Shown in pieces: positions 56,966 to 64,000 of a stretch of 64,000 bases of DNA. Position numbers and translations under genes: made by a program. Each line of letters opens with the position of its first letter. Positions within the stretch are counted from its first letter, which is position 1. The stretch is taken from the NCBI RefSeq assembly GCF_001517545.1, contig NZ_FBYA01000001.1:1181-65180 (forward strand), given 5' to 3'. Origin of the DNA: Limnohabitans sp. Rim47. GTDB taxonomy: Bacteria > Pseudomonadota > Gammaproteobacteria > Burkholderiales > Burkholderiaceae_C. A model generated the notes under the pieces. It did no database searches. It was given only the letters and a program-made list of their open reading frames with translations, and was not told the origin of the DNA.

Positions 56966-57718
56966 TCAGTGCAACGAAGACAAAAACTGCTGCAATTCGG
57001 GCGTCTTTGGGTTGGCAAACAGTTCGGTCGGTGCGCCTTGCTCGTGCACCAAACCTTGGTGCATGAAGATCACGCGGTCGCTGACTTTGCGGGCAAAGTT
57101 CATCTCGTGCGTGACCATCAAGAGCGTCATGCCTTCTTGCGCCAATGACTCCACCACGGCCAGCACTTCGCCGACCAGTTCGGGGTCGAGCGCCGAAGTG
57201 ATTTCGTCGCACAACAAGATGCCGGGTGACATGGCCAGCGCCCGGGCAATCGCCACGCGCTGCTCCTGTCCTCCTGAGAGTTGATCGGGGAAAGCGTCGA
57301 ACTTTTCGGCCAGGCCCACGCGCGCCAGCAGGCGGCGTGCCGTGGCCTCGGTCTCGGCCGCGGTCAGCTGCTTGACCAGACCGGGCGCGAGCTGGATGTT
57401 TTTGCCCACCGTGAGGTGCGGGAACAGGTTGAAGGACTGGAAGATCATGCCCACTTGCTGGCGCAAGGTCCGCATGGCCGCCGGATCGTCGTACACCAAG
57501 GGCTGGCCCTGCACTGTCAAGCTGCCGTGCTGGAATGTCTCCAGCCCGTTGATGCAACGCAGCAACGTGCTTTTACCCGAACCGCTTTTGCCGATGATGG
57601 CGATCACCTCGCCCGGCTGCACCTGCAGGTCGATGCCTTTGAGGACTTCGTTGCTGCCGTAGGACTTGCGCAGCCCGGTGATCGCGACAGCGGCGGTAGA
57701 AGAATCAGCGTTGGACAT
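56966..57718 (-). CDS. Polar amino acid ABC transporter, ATP-binding protein (GlnQ type)
   Basis: A 250-residue ATPase: Walker A GKSGSGKSTLLRCINGLE (near residue 42), signature LSGGQEQRVAIARALA, Walker B ILLCDEITSALDPELVGEV and VTHEMNFARKVSDRVIFM. These are typical for the GlnQ/HisP group. Its start overlaps the upstream permease gene by 14 bp. Last gene of a five-gene operon. Confidence 0.93.
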   Translation of the reverse strand: MSNADSSTAAVAITGLRKSYGSNEVLKGIDLQVQPGEVIAIIGKSGSGKSTLLRCINGLETFQHGSLTVQGQPLVYDDPAAMRTLRQQVGMIFQSFNLFPHLTVGKNIQLAPGLVKQLTAAETEATARRLLARVGLAEKFDAFPDQLSGGQEQRVAIARALAMSPGILLCDEITSALDPELVGEVLAVVESLAQEGMTLLMVTHEMNFARKVSDRVIFMHQGLVHEQGAPTELFANPKTPELQQFLSSLH

Positions 57719-58355
57719 GGAATTTGCCTTCGAGAGAGCGTGCATACAGGCTGATCGGGTAGCAGATCAGAAAATACAAAACGGCCACACAGCTGTAGAC
57801 CACAAACGGTTTGAAGGTGGCGTTGGTGATCATGGTGCCGGCTTTGGTCAGTTCAATGAACCCAATCACCGAAGCCAGCGCCGTGCCCTTGACCACCTGG
57901 ACCAAAAAGCCCACCGTAGGCGCGACTGCAATGCGCGCGGCCTGCGGAAAAATCACGTAGCGCAGTTGCTCGCCAAAGTTCAACGCCAGGCTTTGCGCCG
58001 CTTCCCACTGGCCTTTGCCAATTGATTTGACGCAGCCGTGCCATATTTCGGTGAGGAAGGCACTGCTGTAGAGCGTCAAAGCCACGGCTGCGGCGGTCCA
58101 GGCCGAGGTTTCCACACCCAGCATGGCCATGCCGAAGTAGGCCAGGAACAGCTGCATTAGCAAAGGTGTGCCCTGAAAAATTTGAACGTAAAGCGCCACC
58201 GTCTTTTGCAGGATGCGGATGGGCGTGGTGCGGGCAATCAGCAATGCCAGGCCCACCAAGCCGCCACCCACAAAAGCGATCAACGACAACACGATCGTCC
58301 AGCGCGCAGCCAACAGCAGATTGCTGACGATGTCCCAGAGAGAGAACTCAACCAC
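57705..58355 (-). CDS. Polar amino acid ABC transporter, permease
   Basis: A 216-residue permease of the HisMQ type. The motif EIWHGCVKSIGKGQWEAAQS then LALNFGEQLRYVIFPQAAR is the EAA loop; VVKGTALASVIGFIEL follows. It overlaps the second permease by 8 bp and the ATPase by 14 bp, so the three are tightly coupled. Confidence 0.92.
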   Translation of the reverse strand: MVEFSLWDIVSNLLLAARWTIVLSLIAFVGGGLVGLALLIARTTPIRILQKTVALYVQIFQGTPLLMQLFLAYFGMAMLGVETSAWTAAAVALTLYSSAFLTEIWHGCVKSIGKGQWEAAQSLALNFGEQLRYVIFPQAARIAVAPTVGFLVQVVKGTALASVIGFIELTKAGTMITNATFKPFVVYSCVAVLYFLICYPISLYARSLEGKFHVQR

Positions 58356-59019
58356 GGCGGCCTCCGAACAAGAAGCGCTGGCCGAACCAGTTCAGCGTGG
58401 CGCGTGCGGCGATCGACAGCAAAAGGTAAATGGCTGTGGCGACGATGAAGGCCTCAAAGGCACGGAAATTGCGACTCTGGATCAGATTGGCGGCAAAGCT
58501 CAGCTCTTCGGTCGAGATCTGACCGCATACCGCCGAGCCCAGCATCACGATGATGATCTGACTGACCAGCGCAGGCCAAACTCGTTGCAAGGCGGGTGGC
58601 AGCACCACCCAGATGAAGGTCTGCATGCGCGACAGCGCCAGGCTCATGGCCGCTTCGATCTGCCCTGCAGGCGTGGTCTGGATGCCTGCCCGCACGATCT
58701 CGGCCGAATAGGCCCCCAGGTTGATCACCATGGCGATCACCGAAGACCACTCGGGGCTCAGGCGCACGCCCATGGCCGGCAAGCCAAAGAACAGGAAAAA
58801 GAGCTGAACGATGAAAGGCGTGTTGCGGATCAGCTCCACATAAGCGGCTACGCCGGGGCGGCTCCAGCCGGGCCCTTGGGTGCGCACCCAGGCGCAGCCA
58901 ATGCCCAGCAGCACGCCCAGCACCGCAGACACGGCCGTGAGGCCGAGCGTCCACGCCACCCCCTTGACCAACAAGGGCCATTCGGTCAAAACCGCTGCAA
59001 AGTCCAGCTCGATGGCCAT
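58348..59019 (-). CDS. Polar amino acid ABC transporter, permease
   Basis: A 223-residue HisMQ-type permease. The EAA loop reads EIVRAGIQTTPAGQIEAAMS followed by LALSRMQTFIWVVLPPALQR; ELIRNTPFIVQLFFLFFGLP is typical for the first half. It starts 20 bp after the binding-protein gene. Confidence 0.92.
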   Translation of the reverse strand: MAIELDFAAVLTEWPLLVKGVAWTLGLTAVSAVLGVLLGIGCAWVRTQGPGWSRPGVAAYVELIRNTPFIVQLFFLFFGLPAMGVRLSPEWSSVIAMVINLGAYSAEIVRAGIQTTPAGQIEAAMSLALSRMQTFIWVVLPPALQRVWPALVSQIIIVMLGSAVCGQISTEELSFAANLIQSRNFRAFEAFIVATAIYLLLSIAARATLNWFGQRFLFGGRRG

Positions 59020-59039
59020 GGTCTCAGCCCTCCGCGCGC

Positions 59040-59834
59040 TTATTCAGGCAACTGGCCAGCGGGGCGGCCCAACCACTTTTGCGCCATCTTGTCGATGTCG
59101 CCCGACTTCTTGGCATCGGCAATGATGGCATTGACCTTGGTGCGCAGCGCGTCTTCTCCCTTGCCCACGCCAATGAAGTTGGGACTGTCTTTGAGGAGCA
59201 GTTTGTATTCGGTATTGAGCTGTGGATTCTTTTGCATCATCACGCCTGCGACCGACACGCCCGTGGCCAGCAATTGGGTTTGGCCCGCAACGAAGGCCGA
59301 GACCGTGGCGTTGTTGTCTTCAAAGCGTTTGATGTCAGTGCCCACAGGGGCGACTTTGGTCAACTCTTGATCTTCCAAAGCACCGCGCGTGGCGGCCACG
59401 GTTTTACCGGCCAAGTCGGCCATAGATTTGACGCTGATGTTTTTGGGGCCATAAATGCCCTGAAAGAAAGGCGAATAAGCCGATGTGAAGTCGATGACTT
59501 TCTCGCGCTCGGCATTCTTACCCAGCGTGGAAATGACCAGATCGGCCTTCTTGGTCTGCAGGTAGGCGATGCGGTTGGCGCTGGTCACTGGCATCAGCTC
59601 GATTTTCACGCCCATCTTGGCAGCAATGAAATTGGCCATGTCGATGTCCAAGCCCTGGGGCTTGAGGTCAATGCCCACAAAACCATAAGGCGGGAAGTCG
59701 GTCGGGATGGCGATCTTGATCAGCTTGGCTTTCTGGATGTTGTCCAGCGCGGCTTGGGCGTGGCTGGCACCTGCCAGCGTCAACAGGCTGGCGGCCACGG
59801 CGGTGGACAACACAAGGCGTTTCGAGAGTTTCAT
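59040..59834 (-). CDS. Polar amino acid ABC transporter, substrate-binding protein
   Basis: A 264-residue periplasmic family 3 binding protein. Signal peptide MKLSKRLVLSTAVAASLLTL then AGASHAQA; IAIPTDFPPYGFVG, GLDIDMANFIAAKMG and DLVISTLGKNAEREKVIDFT are the expected ligand-site segments. The amino acid bound is not clear. The start overlaps the stop of the gntR gene (ATGA), so regulator and transporter share one mRNA. Confidence 0.93.
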   Translation of the reverse strand: MKLSKRLVLSTAVAASLLTLAGASHAQAALDNIQKAKLIKIAIPTDFPPYGFVGIDLKPQGLDIDMANFIAAKMGVKIELMPVTSANRIAYLQTKKADLVISTLGKNAEREKVIDFTSAYSPFFQGIYGPKNISVKSMADLAGKTVAATRGALEDQELTKVAPVGTDIKRFEDNNATVSAFVAGQTQLLATGVSVAGVMMQKNPQLNTEYKLLLKDSPNFIGVGKGEDALRTKVNAIIADAKKSGDIDKMAQKWLGRPAGQLPE

Positions 59835-60592
59835 AGCAAGGCTCCTAGGTAAGTGGAAGGTGAGGTGATTGAAGTTGTTGGGCTGGCTGCGCTCTTGGCC
59901 AGCTTTTTGGCCACGGCGCTAGCTGGGTTCATGGGGGCCAGTGCCAAACGCAATTCGGCCAGTGGGTCTGCGGGCGCGGCGTTGATCTGCAAGGCCGATT
60001 GCACCTGGCCAATATGCTCGGCCATGAGCCGCTCGGCAGTTTCCTTGTCGCCACGCTCAAGCGCTTGCACGATCTCGATGTGTTCCTGGCAGGACTTCAC
60101 CGCATCGTGGCTGGACTGGTAGAGCATGGCGATCAGGGTGGTGCGCGCCGTGAAGTCGCGCAGCGTATCGGCCAGCAACTGGTTGCCCAGGCACTCGGCC
60201 AGGCACACATGGAAGTCTCCGAGCAAAAAGCTGCGACGCCCCACATCGTCTTGCTTGAGCGCGGTTTTTTCTTGCTGGATGTGTTGCTTCAGGCGTTTGA
60301 GCGTGGTCTTGTCCATGGCCCCGGCGCTGCGGATCAGACCCGTCTCAATCACCCGGCGGGCCTCAAAAGCCTCGCGCGCTTCGGTCTTGGAGGGTTGCAC
60401 CACAAACCAGCCCCGGCGCGAGCTGACCTGCACGATGCCGCGTGCGGCCAGTTGCATCAGCGCTTCGCGCACCAGGGTGCGGCTGCAGTCAAACAGCATC
60501 GACAAAGCCTGCTCACCCAGGCGCGCACCGGGCATCAACTTTTGGGCCAGGATCGCTTCCACGATCCGATGGGCAATGTCTTTGGAGTTCAC
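59831..60592 (-). CDS. GntR-family regulator (FCD/FadR subfamily)
   Basis: A 253-residue regulator from the GTG at 60592; 272 residues if the ATG at 60649 is used. The winged HTH is in ARLGEQALSMLFDCSRTLVR then EALMQLAARGIVQV; the FCD effector domain follows (EARRVIETGLIRSAGA; FHVCLAECLGNQLL; HIEIVQALERGD). The shorter start is preferred because a dyad operator covers the ATG at 60649 and the start VNSKDIAHRIVEAIL fits the family. It leads the amino-acid ABC operon and probably represses it. Confidence 0.9.
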   Translation of the reverse strand: MNSKDIAHRIVEAILAQKLMPGARLGEQALSMLFDCSRTLVREALMQLAARGIVQVSSRRGWFVVQPSKTEAREAFEARRVIETGLIRSAGAMDKTTLKRLKQHIQQEKTALKQDDVGRRSFLLGDFHVCLAECLGNQLLADTLRDFTARTTLIAMLYQSSHDAVKSCQEHIEIVQALERGDKETAERLMAEHIGQVQSALQINAAPADPLAELRLALAPMNPASAVAKKLAKSAASPTTSITSPSTYLGALL

Positions 60593-60647
60593 AACCAGGG
60601 ATTCCTTTGCTTGAACCTCTAGCGAATACCGTGCCAGTTGTTTTGGC

Positions 60648-60675
60648 ATCTTGTATGCAAGATTTGTGCATCATA
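60648..60675 (-). promoter_or_regulatory. Autoregulatory operator and -10 of the gntR operon
   Basis: ATCTTG-TATG-CAAGAT (60648-60663) is a GntR/FCD-type dyad. A -10 TATGAT (60670-60675, minus) would start transcription near 60663, placing the dyad at about +1 to +16, an ideal repression site. Confidence 0.6.
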
Positions 60676-60770
60676 GGTGTGCGCAAATTACTTGTGGCTC
60701 ATGGATTTCCCTTGCTTGGTGCGTGCACGCGCACCAATTTGCATTGTGTGTGGGCCGACTCCAAAACGAA

Positions 60771-60801
60771 AGGGCCTGACGGGAATCTCCCGTCAGGCCC
60801 T
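60771..60801 (-). terminator. Terminator of the YebC/YeeN-type gene
   Basis: AGGGCCTGACGGGA and TCCCGTCAGGCCCT pair perfectly (14 bp) around a three-base loop, with TTTCGTTTT beyond on the minus strand; 20 bp past the stop at 60821. Confidence 0.7.
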
Positions 60802-60820
60802 TGGCTGGCGTGGGCGGGTC

Positions 60821-61534
60821 TTAGCCTGCCAGCCCCACAAACACGTTCTGCACGTCGTCGTTGTTGTCGATGGCCCCCAAGAAGGCTTCAACCTCTTCCA
60901 GTTGTTCGGCACTCAAGTTGGTTGGGTCCACCGGGTTTTTGGGCTTGTAGCCCAGTTTGGCCGCGACCACCGTAAAGCCGTGCGCGGGCAGGGCCCGGCT
61001 GACCAAGTCCAGGTCAGCGGCTTCGGTGATGAACACGGTCATGCCGTCTTCGTCGGCGGGCTCAAAGTCTTGTGCACCCGCTTCAATCGCGGCCAATTCA
61101 GGGTCGGCACCGGCTTGGGTGGGTTCGGCTTCGATCAGGCCAACATGGTCAAAATCCCACGACACGGAACCTGACGAGCCTTGCTGGCCTTTTCTAAACA
61201 GCACACGCATCTCGGACGCGCTGCGGTTCACGTTGTCCGTCAGCACCTCGATCATCACAGGCACCTGGTGCGGGGCAAAGCCCTCATAAATCACACGCTC
61301 AAAGCTCACGGCATCGCCCAAAAGGCCGGCGCCTTTCTTGATGGCGCGCTCCAGTGTTTCCTTGGGCATAGAGACTTTCCGGGCCTGCTCGACCACCAGG
61401 CGCAAGCGAGAGTTAGCGGCCGGGTCTGGGCCGTTGCGCGCCGCAATCATGATGTCCTTGGCCAGTCGGCCAAACAATTTGCCTCGGGCGTCTGCTGCCT
61501 GTGCCTTGCCTTTTGCTTTCCATTGCGCGCCCAT
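60821..61534 (-). CDS. YebC/PmpR-family protein (YeeN-like)
   Basis: A 237-residue protein of the YebC/TACO1 family. Segments: DARGKLFGRLAKDIMIAARN, PKETLERAIKKGAG, IYEGFAPHQVPVMIEVLTDN then VNRSASEMR, and SGSVSWDFDHVG. The N-terminus (MGAQWKAKG) lacks the AGHSKW of typical YebC and looks like the YeeN paralogue. Members act as transcription regulators or aid translation of proline-rich stretches; which applies here is unknown. Single-gene unit with its own terminator. Confidence 0.9.
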   Translation of the reverse strand: MGAQWKAKGKAQAADARGKLFGRLAKDIMIAARNGPDPAANSRLRLVVEQARKVSMPKETLERAIKKGAGLLGDAVSFERVIYEGFAPHQVPVMIEVLTDNVNRSASEMRVLFRKGQQGSSGSVSWDFDHVGLIEAEPTQAGADPELAAIEAGAQDFEPADEDGMTVFITEAADLDLVSRALPAHGFTVVAAKLGYKPKNPVDPTNLSAEQLEEVEAFLGAIDNNDDVQNVFVGLAG

Positions 61535-61805
61535 GGGAATTTCCTAGGTTTTGGCCGGTGCATTCAAGGCACGGGCCGGGTCAATCAAGCGCCAAACACA
61601 GGGGCTTGACGCAACTCAGAAGGGGCCTCAGTTTAATCGCCCGTGTACACCCAGCCTCTCATGGCCTGACCGGGATAGGTCGGGCACGCCCTTTCGTCAG
61701 TCAAACAGGGGCTCTTTTGAGATAAAGTCACGGGCTAAACCACCTTAAAAGGGCGGTTTTTCGAATCTGTTCGACACATCCCGATAACGAGAAACGAGAG
61801 TACCC

Positions 61806-64000
61806 ATGGCTACAGACAAATCCAAGATCATTTACACCCTCACAGACGAAGCCCCTTTGTTGGCGACTGCCTCGTTTTTGCCCATCATCCGCACCTTCAC
61901 GGCACCTGCCGACATTGAAGTGGCCGAAAGCGATATTTCAGTCGCAGCCCGGGTTTTGGGTGAGTTTTCGGATTTGCTGCCCGCGGAGCAACGTGCGCCC
62001 AACAACCTCGCTGAGCTGGGCAAACTGACACTCAAGCCCACCGCCAACATCATCAAGCTGCCCAACATCAGCGCTTCGGTGGGCCAGTTGATTGCGGCCA
62101 TCAAGGAATTGCAGTCCAAGGGCTACGCCTTGCCCGACTACCCCGAGAACGCCAAGACCGACGAAGAAAAAGCGCTCAAGGCCCGTTACGCCAAGTGCAC
62201 CGGCTCTGCCGTCAACCCCGTGCTGCGCGAAGGCAATTCAGACCGCCGCGCACCCCGCGCCGTGAAAGAGTTTGCCCGCAAGAACCCCCACAGCATGGCC
62301 GATTGGAGCCAGGCCTCGCGTTCACACGTCTCGCACATGCACGCGGGCGATTTCTACCATGGCGAAAAATCCTTGACACTGGACCGCCCCCGCGAAGTAA
62401 AGATGGAGCTGATCACCAAGAGCGGCAAGACCATCGTCCTGAAGCCCAAAGTGGCCTTGCTCGACCGCGAAGTCATCGACAGCATGTTCATGAGCAAGAA
62501 AGCGCTGGAGGCTTTCTACGAACAAGAAATCGAAGACGCACACAAGACCGGCGTGATGTTCTCGCTGCACGTCAAGGCCACCATGATGAAGGTGTCGCAC
62601 CCCATCGTGTTTGGTCACTGCGTCAAGATCTTCTACAAAGAGGCGTTTGCCAAGCATGCCAAATTGTTTGAAGAATTGGGCGTGAACGTGAACAACGGCA
62701 TGGCCGATCTGTACAACAAGATCACCGCGCTGCCCCAATCCAAGCAAGACGAAATCAAGCGCGACCTGCACGCTTGCCATGAGCACCGCCCTGAGCTGGC
62801 CATGGTGGACTCGGCCAAAGGCATTACCAACTTCCATTCGCCCAACGACGTGATCGTGGACGCGTCCATGCCCGCCATGATCCGCAACGGCGGCAAGATG
62901 TGGGGTGCCGATGGCCGTTTGAAAGACGTCAAGGCCGTGATGCCCGAGTCGACTTTTGCCCGCATTTACCAGGAGATGATCAACTTCTGCAAGTGGCATG
63001 GCGCGTTCGATCCCAAGACCATGGGCACCGTGCCCAACGTCGGCCTGATGGCCCAGCAAGCCGAAGAGTACGGCTCGCACGACAAAACTTTTGAGATCGC
63101 CGAAGACGGCGTGGCCAACATCACCGACATCAACACCGGTGAAGTGCTGCTGTCGCAAGACGTGGAAACCGGTGACATCTGGCGCATGTGCCAGGTCAAG
63201 GACGCCGCCATCCGTGACTGGGTCAAGCTGGCTGTCACGCGTGCCCGCAACTCGGGCATGCCGGTGGTATTTTGGCTCGACCAGTACCGCCCACACGAAG
63301 CCCAATTGATCACCAAGGTCAAGATGTACCTGCACGAGCACAACACTTCGGGTCTGGAAATCCAGATCATGAGCCAGGTGCGTGCCATGCGTTACACCCT
63401 GGAGCGCGTCGTGCGCGGTCTGGACACCATCAGCGCGACCGGCAACATTTTGCGCGACTACCTGACCGACTTGTTCCCGATCATGGAGTTGGGCACCTCG
63501 GCCAAGATGCTGTCGGTGGTGCCCTTGATGGCCGGTGGCGGGATGTACGAAACCGGTGCCGGCGGCTCTGCGCCCAAGCATGTGCAACAGTTGGTGGAAG
63601 AAAACCACCTGCGTTGGGACTCGCTGGGCGAATTCTTGGCGCTGGCCGTTTCGCTGGAAGACCTGGGTTTGAAGACCGGCAACAAAAAGGCGACCGTGTT
63701 GTCCAAGATGCTCGACGCCGCCACAGGCAAGCTGCTCGACAACAACAAGAACCCGTCGCCCAAGACAGGTCAGTTGGACAACCGTGGCAGCCAGTTTTAC
63801 TTGGCCATGTACTGGGCACAAGAGTTGGCTGCGCAAACCGAAGACGCCGCACTGGCCGCCCAGTTCGCGCCTTTGGCCAAGCAACTGACCGACAACGAGA
63901 AGAAGATCGTGGAAGAACTCAATGCCGTGCAGGGCAAGCCTGTGGACATTGGTGGTTACTACATGCCTGACCAAGCCAAGCTGGCCGCCATCATGCGCCC
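61806..64000 (+). CDS. icd: NADP-dependent isocitrate dehydrogenase, monomeric type (cut by window edge)
   Basis: The first 731 codons of an enzyme of about 740-745 residues that oxidises isocitrate to 2-oxoglutarate in the TCA cycle. It starts MATDKSKIIYTLTDEAPLLA; the segments GNSDRRAPRAVKEFARKNPH, MMKVSHPIVFGHCVKIFY, VDASMPAMIRNGGKMWGADG and NRGSQFYLAMYWAQELAAQT are characteristic of the ~80 kDa monomeric IDH, not the dimeric IcdA. No stop is seen before the edge. Upstream (61535-61805) there is an AAACC..GGTTTTT stem-like sequence near 61737-61762 and a weak GAGAG ribosome site, but no clear promoter. Confidence 0.97.
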   Translation, partial: MATDKSKIIYTLTDEAPLLATASFLPIIRTFTAPADIEVAESDISVAARVLGEFSDLLPAEQRAPNNLAELGKLTLKPTANIIKLPNISASVGQLIAAIKELQSKGYALPDYPENAKTDEEKALKARYAKCTGSAVNPVLREGNSDRRAPRAVKEFARKNPHSMADWSQASRSHVSHMHAGDFYHGEKSLTLDRPREVKMELITKSGKTIVLKPKVALLDREVIDSMFMSKKALEAFYEQEIEDAHKTGVMFSLHVKATMMKVSHPIVFGHCVKIFYKEAFAKHAKLFEELGVNVNNGMADLYNKITALPQSKQDEIKRDLHACHEHRPELAMVDSAKGITNFHSPNDVIVDASMPAMIRNGGKMWGADGRLKDVKAVMPESTFARIYQEMINFCKWHGAFDPKTMGTVPNVGLMAQQAEEYGSHDKTFEIAEDGVANITDINTGEVLLSQDVETGDIWRMCQVKDAAIRDWVKLAVTRARNSGMPVVFWLDQYRPHEAQLITKVKMYLHEHNTSGLEIQIMSQVRAMRYTLERVVRGLDTISATGNILRDYLTDLFPIMELGTSAKMLSVVPLMAGGGMYETGAGGSAPKHVQQLVEENHLRWDSLGEFLALAVSLEDLGLKTGNKKATVLSKMLDAATGKLLDNNKNPSPKTGQLDNRGSQFYLAMYWAQELAAQTEDAALAAQFAPLAKQLTDNEKKIVEELNAVQGKPVDIGGYYMPDQAKLAAIMR

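Noticed and set aside
1..64000. tRNA, rRNA, insertion sequences, prophage genes, integrase attachment sites, replication origin
   Set aside because: Looked for on both strands by eye; no cloverleaf, transposase, integrase, phage or DnaA-box cluster was seen.

Overview
The window looks like a chromosomal segment of a GC-rich betaproteobacterium of the Burkholderiales, most likely Comamonadaceae. The reasons are the str-operon ribosomal genes, a HemB with the Asp-type (non-zinc) metal loop, a monomeric NADP-isocitrate dehydrogenase, a GTP-type PEP carboxykinase and a polyol ABC/pentitol operon of the Burkholderiales kind. A freshwater Limnohabitans-like genus would fit, but the sequence alone does not settle the genus. 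No rRNA, tRNA, prophage, insertion sequence or CRISPR array was found. Both edges cut genes: tuf on the left and icd on the right.

Layout. 1-3.6 kb: str operon on the minus strand (rpsL-rpsG-fusA-tuf). 3.7-9.9 kb: DD-carboxypeptidase, hydrolase, thin ferredoxin, VanZ-like protein and HemJ on the minus strand, then a probable small RNA and divergent hemB-corA. 9.9-10.2 kb: short repeats. 10.2-14.4 kb: dienelactone hydrolase, HCCA-isomerase-like protein, SDR, MaoC, MarC and a MntA-HepT toxin-antitoxin pair. 14.4-19.1 kb: LysR regulator, a palindromic repeat, mmsA and a GMC oxidoreductase. 19.4-24.6 kb: TauE, two EamA exporters, alanine racemase, DedA and glutathione peroxidase. 24.7-30.4 kb: the accessory-looking part, with an orphan AAA/DUF4143 ATPase, long-type dapD, a NYN-domain protein and a single-chain restriction/methylation-like protein with an AT-rich insert. 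30.4-35.3 kb: acuI-type reductase, EamA, PhoD-like phosphatase, TetR and UspA.

35.7-44.7 kb is a polyol operon on the plus strand. It holds the binding protein, two permeases, an ATPase, a ribitol-dehydrogenase-like SDR, a D-arabitol dehydrogenase, an AraC regulator and xylulokinase, and together these import pentitols and feed them to the pentose phosphate pathway. 44.8-50.3 kb: metallophosphoesterase, LysR, a small membrane protein, EamA and pckG. 50.5-53.2 kb: modABC molybdate uptake. 53.3-56.9 kb: a tiny membrane protein, DUF3237, aroG, a heptamer tandem repeat, a CBS-domain protein and a hydrolase. 57.0-60.6 kb: a five-gene amino-acid ABC operon led by its own GntR regulator. 60.8 kb to the end: a YebC/YeeN-type protein and icd.

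The most unusual pattern is a recurring start-site arrangement. At least twelve genes have a -10-like hexamer, seven of them exactly CACAAT, six or seven bases before the ATG and no ribosome binding site, which predicts leaderless mRNAs. Other items worth testing are a four-hairpin small RNA beside hemJ with an anti-Shine-Dalgarno loop, a DD-carboxypeptidase whose KTG motif reads TTG, and the nuclease-methylase/NYN/DUF4143 neighbourhood with dyad operators.
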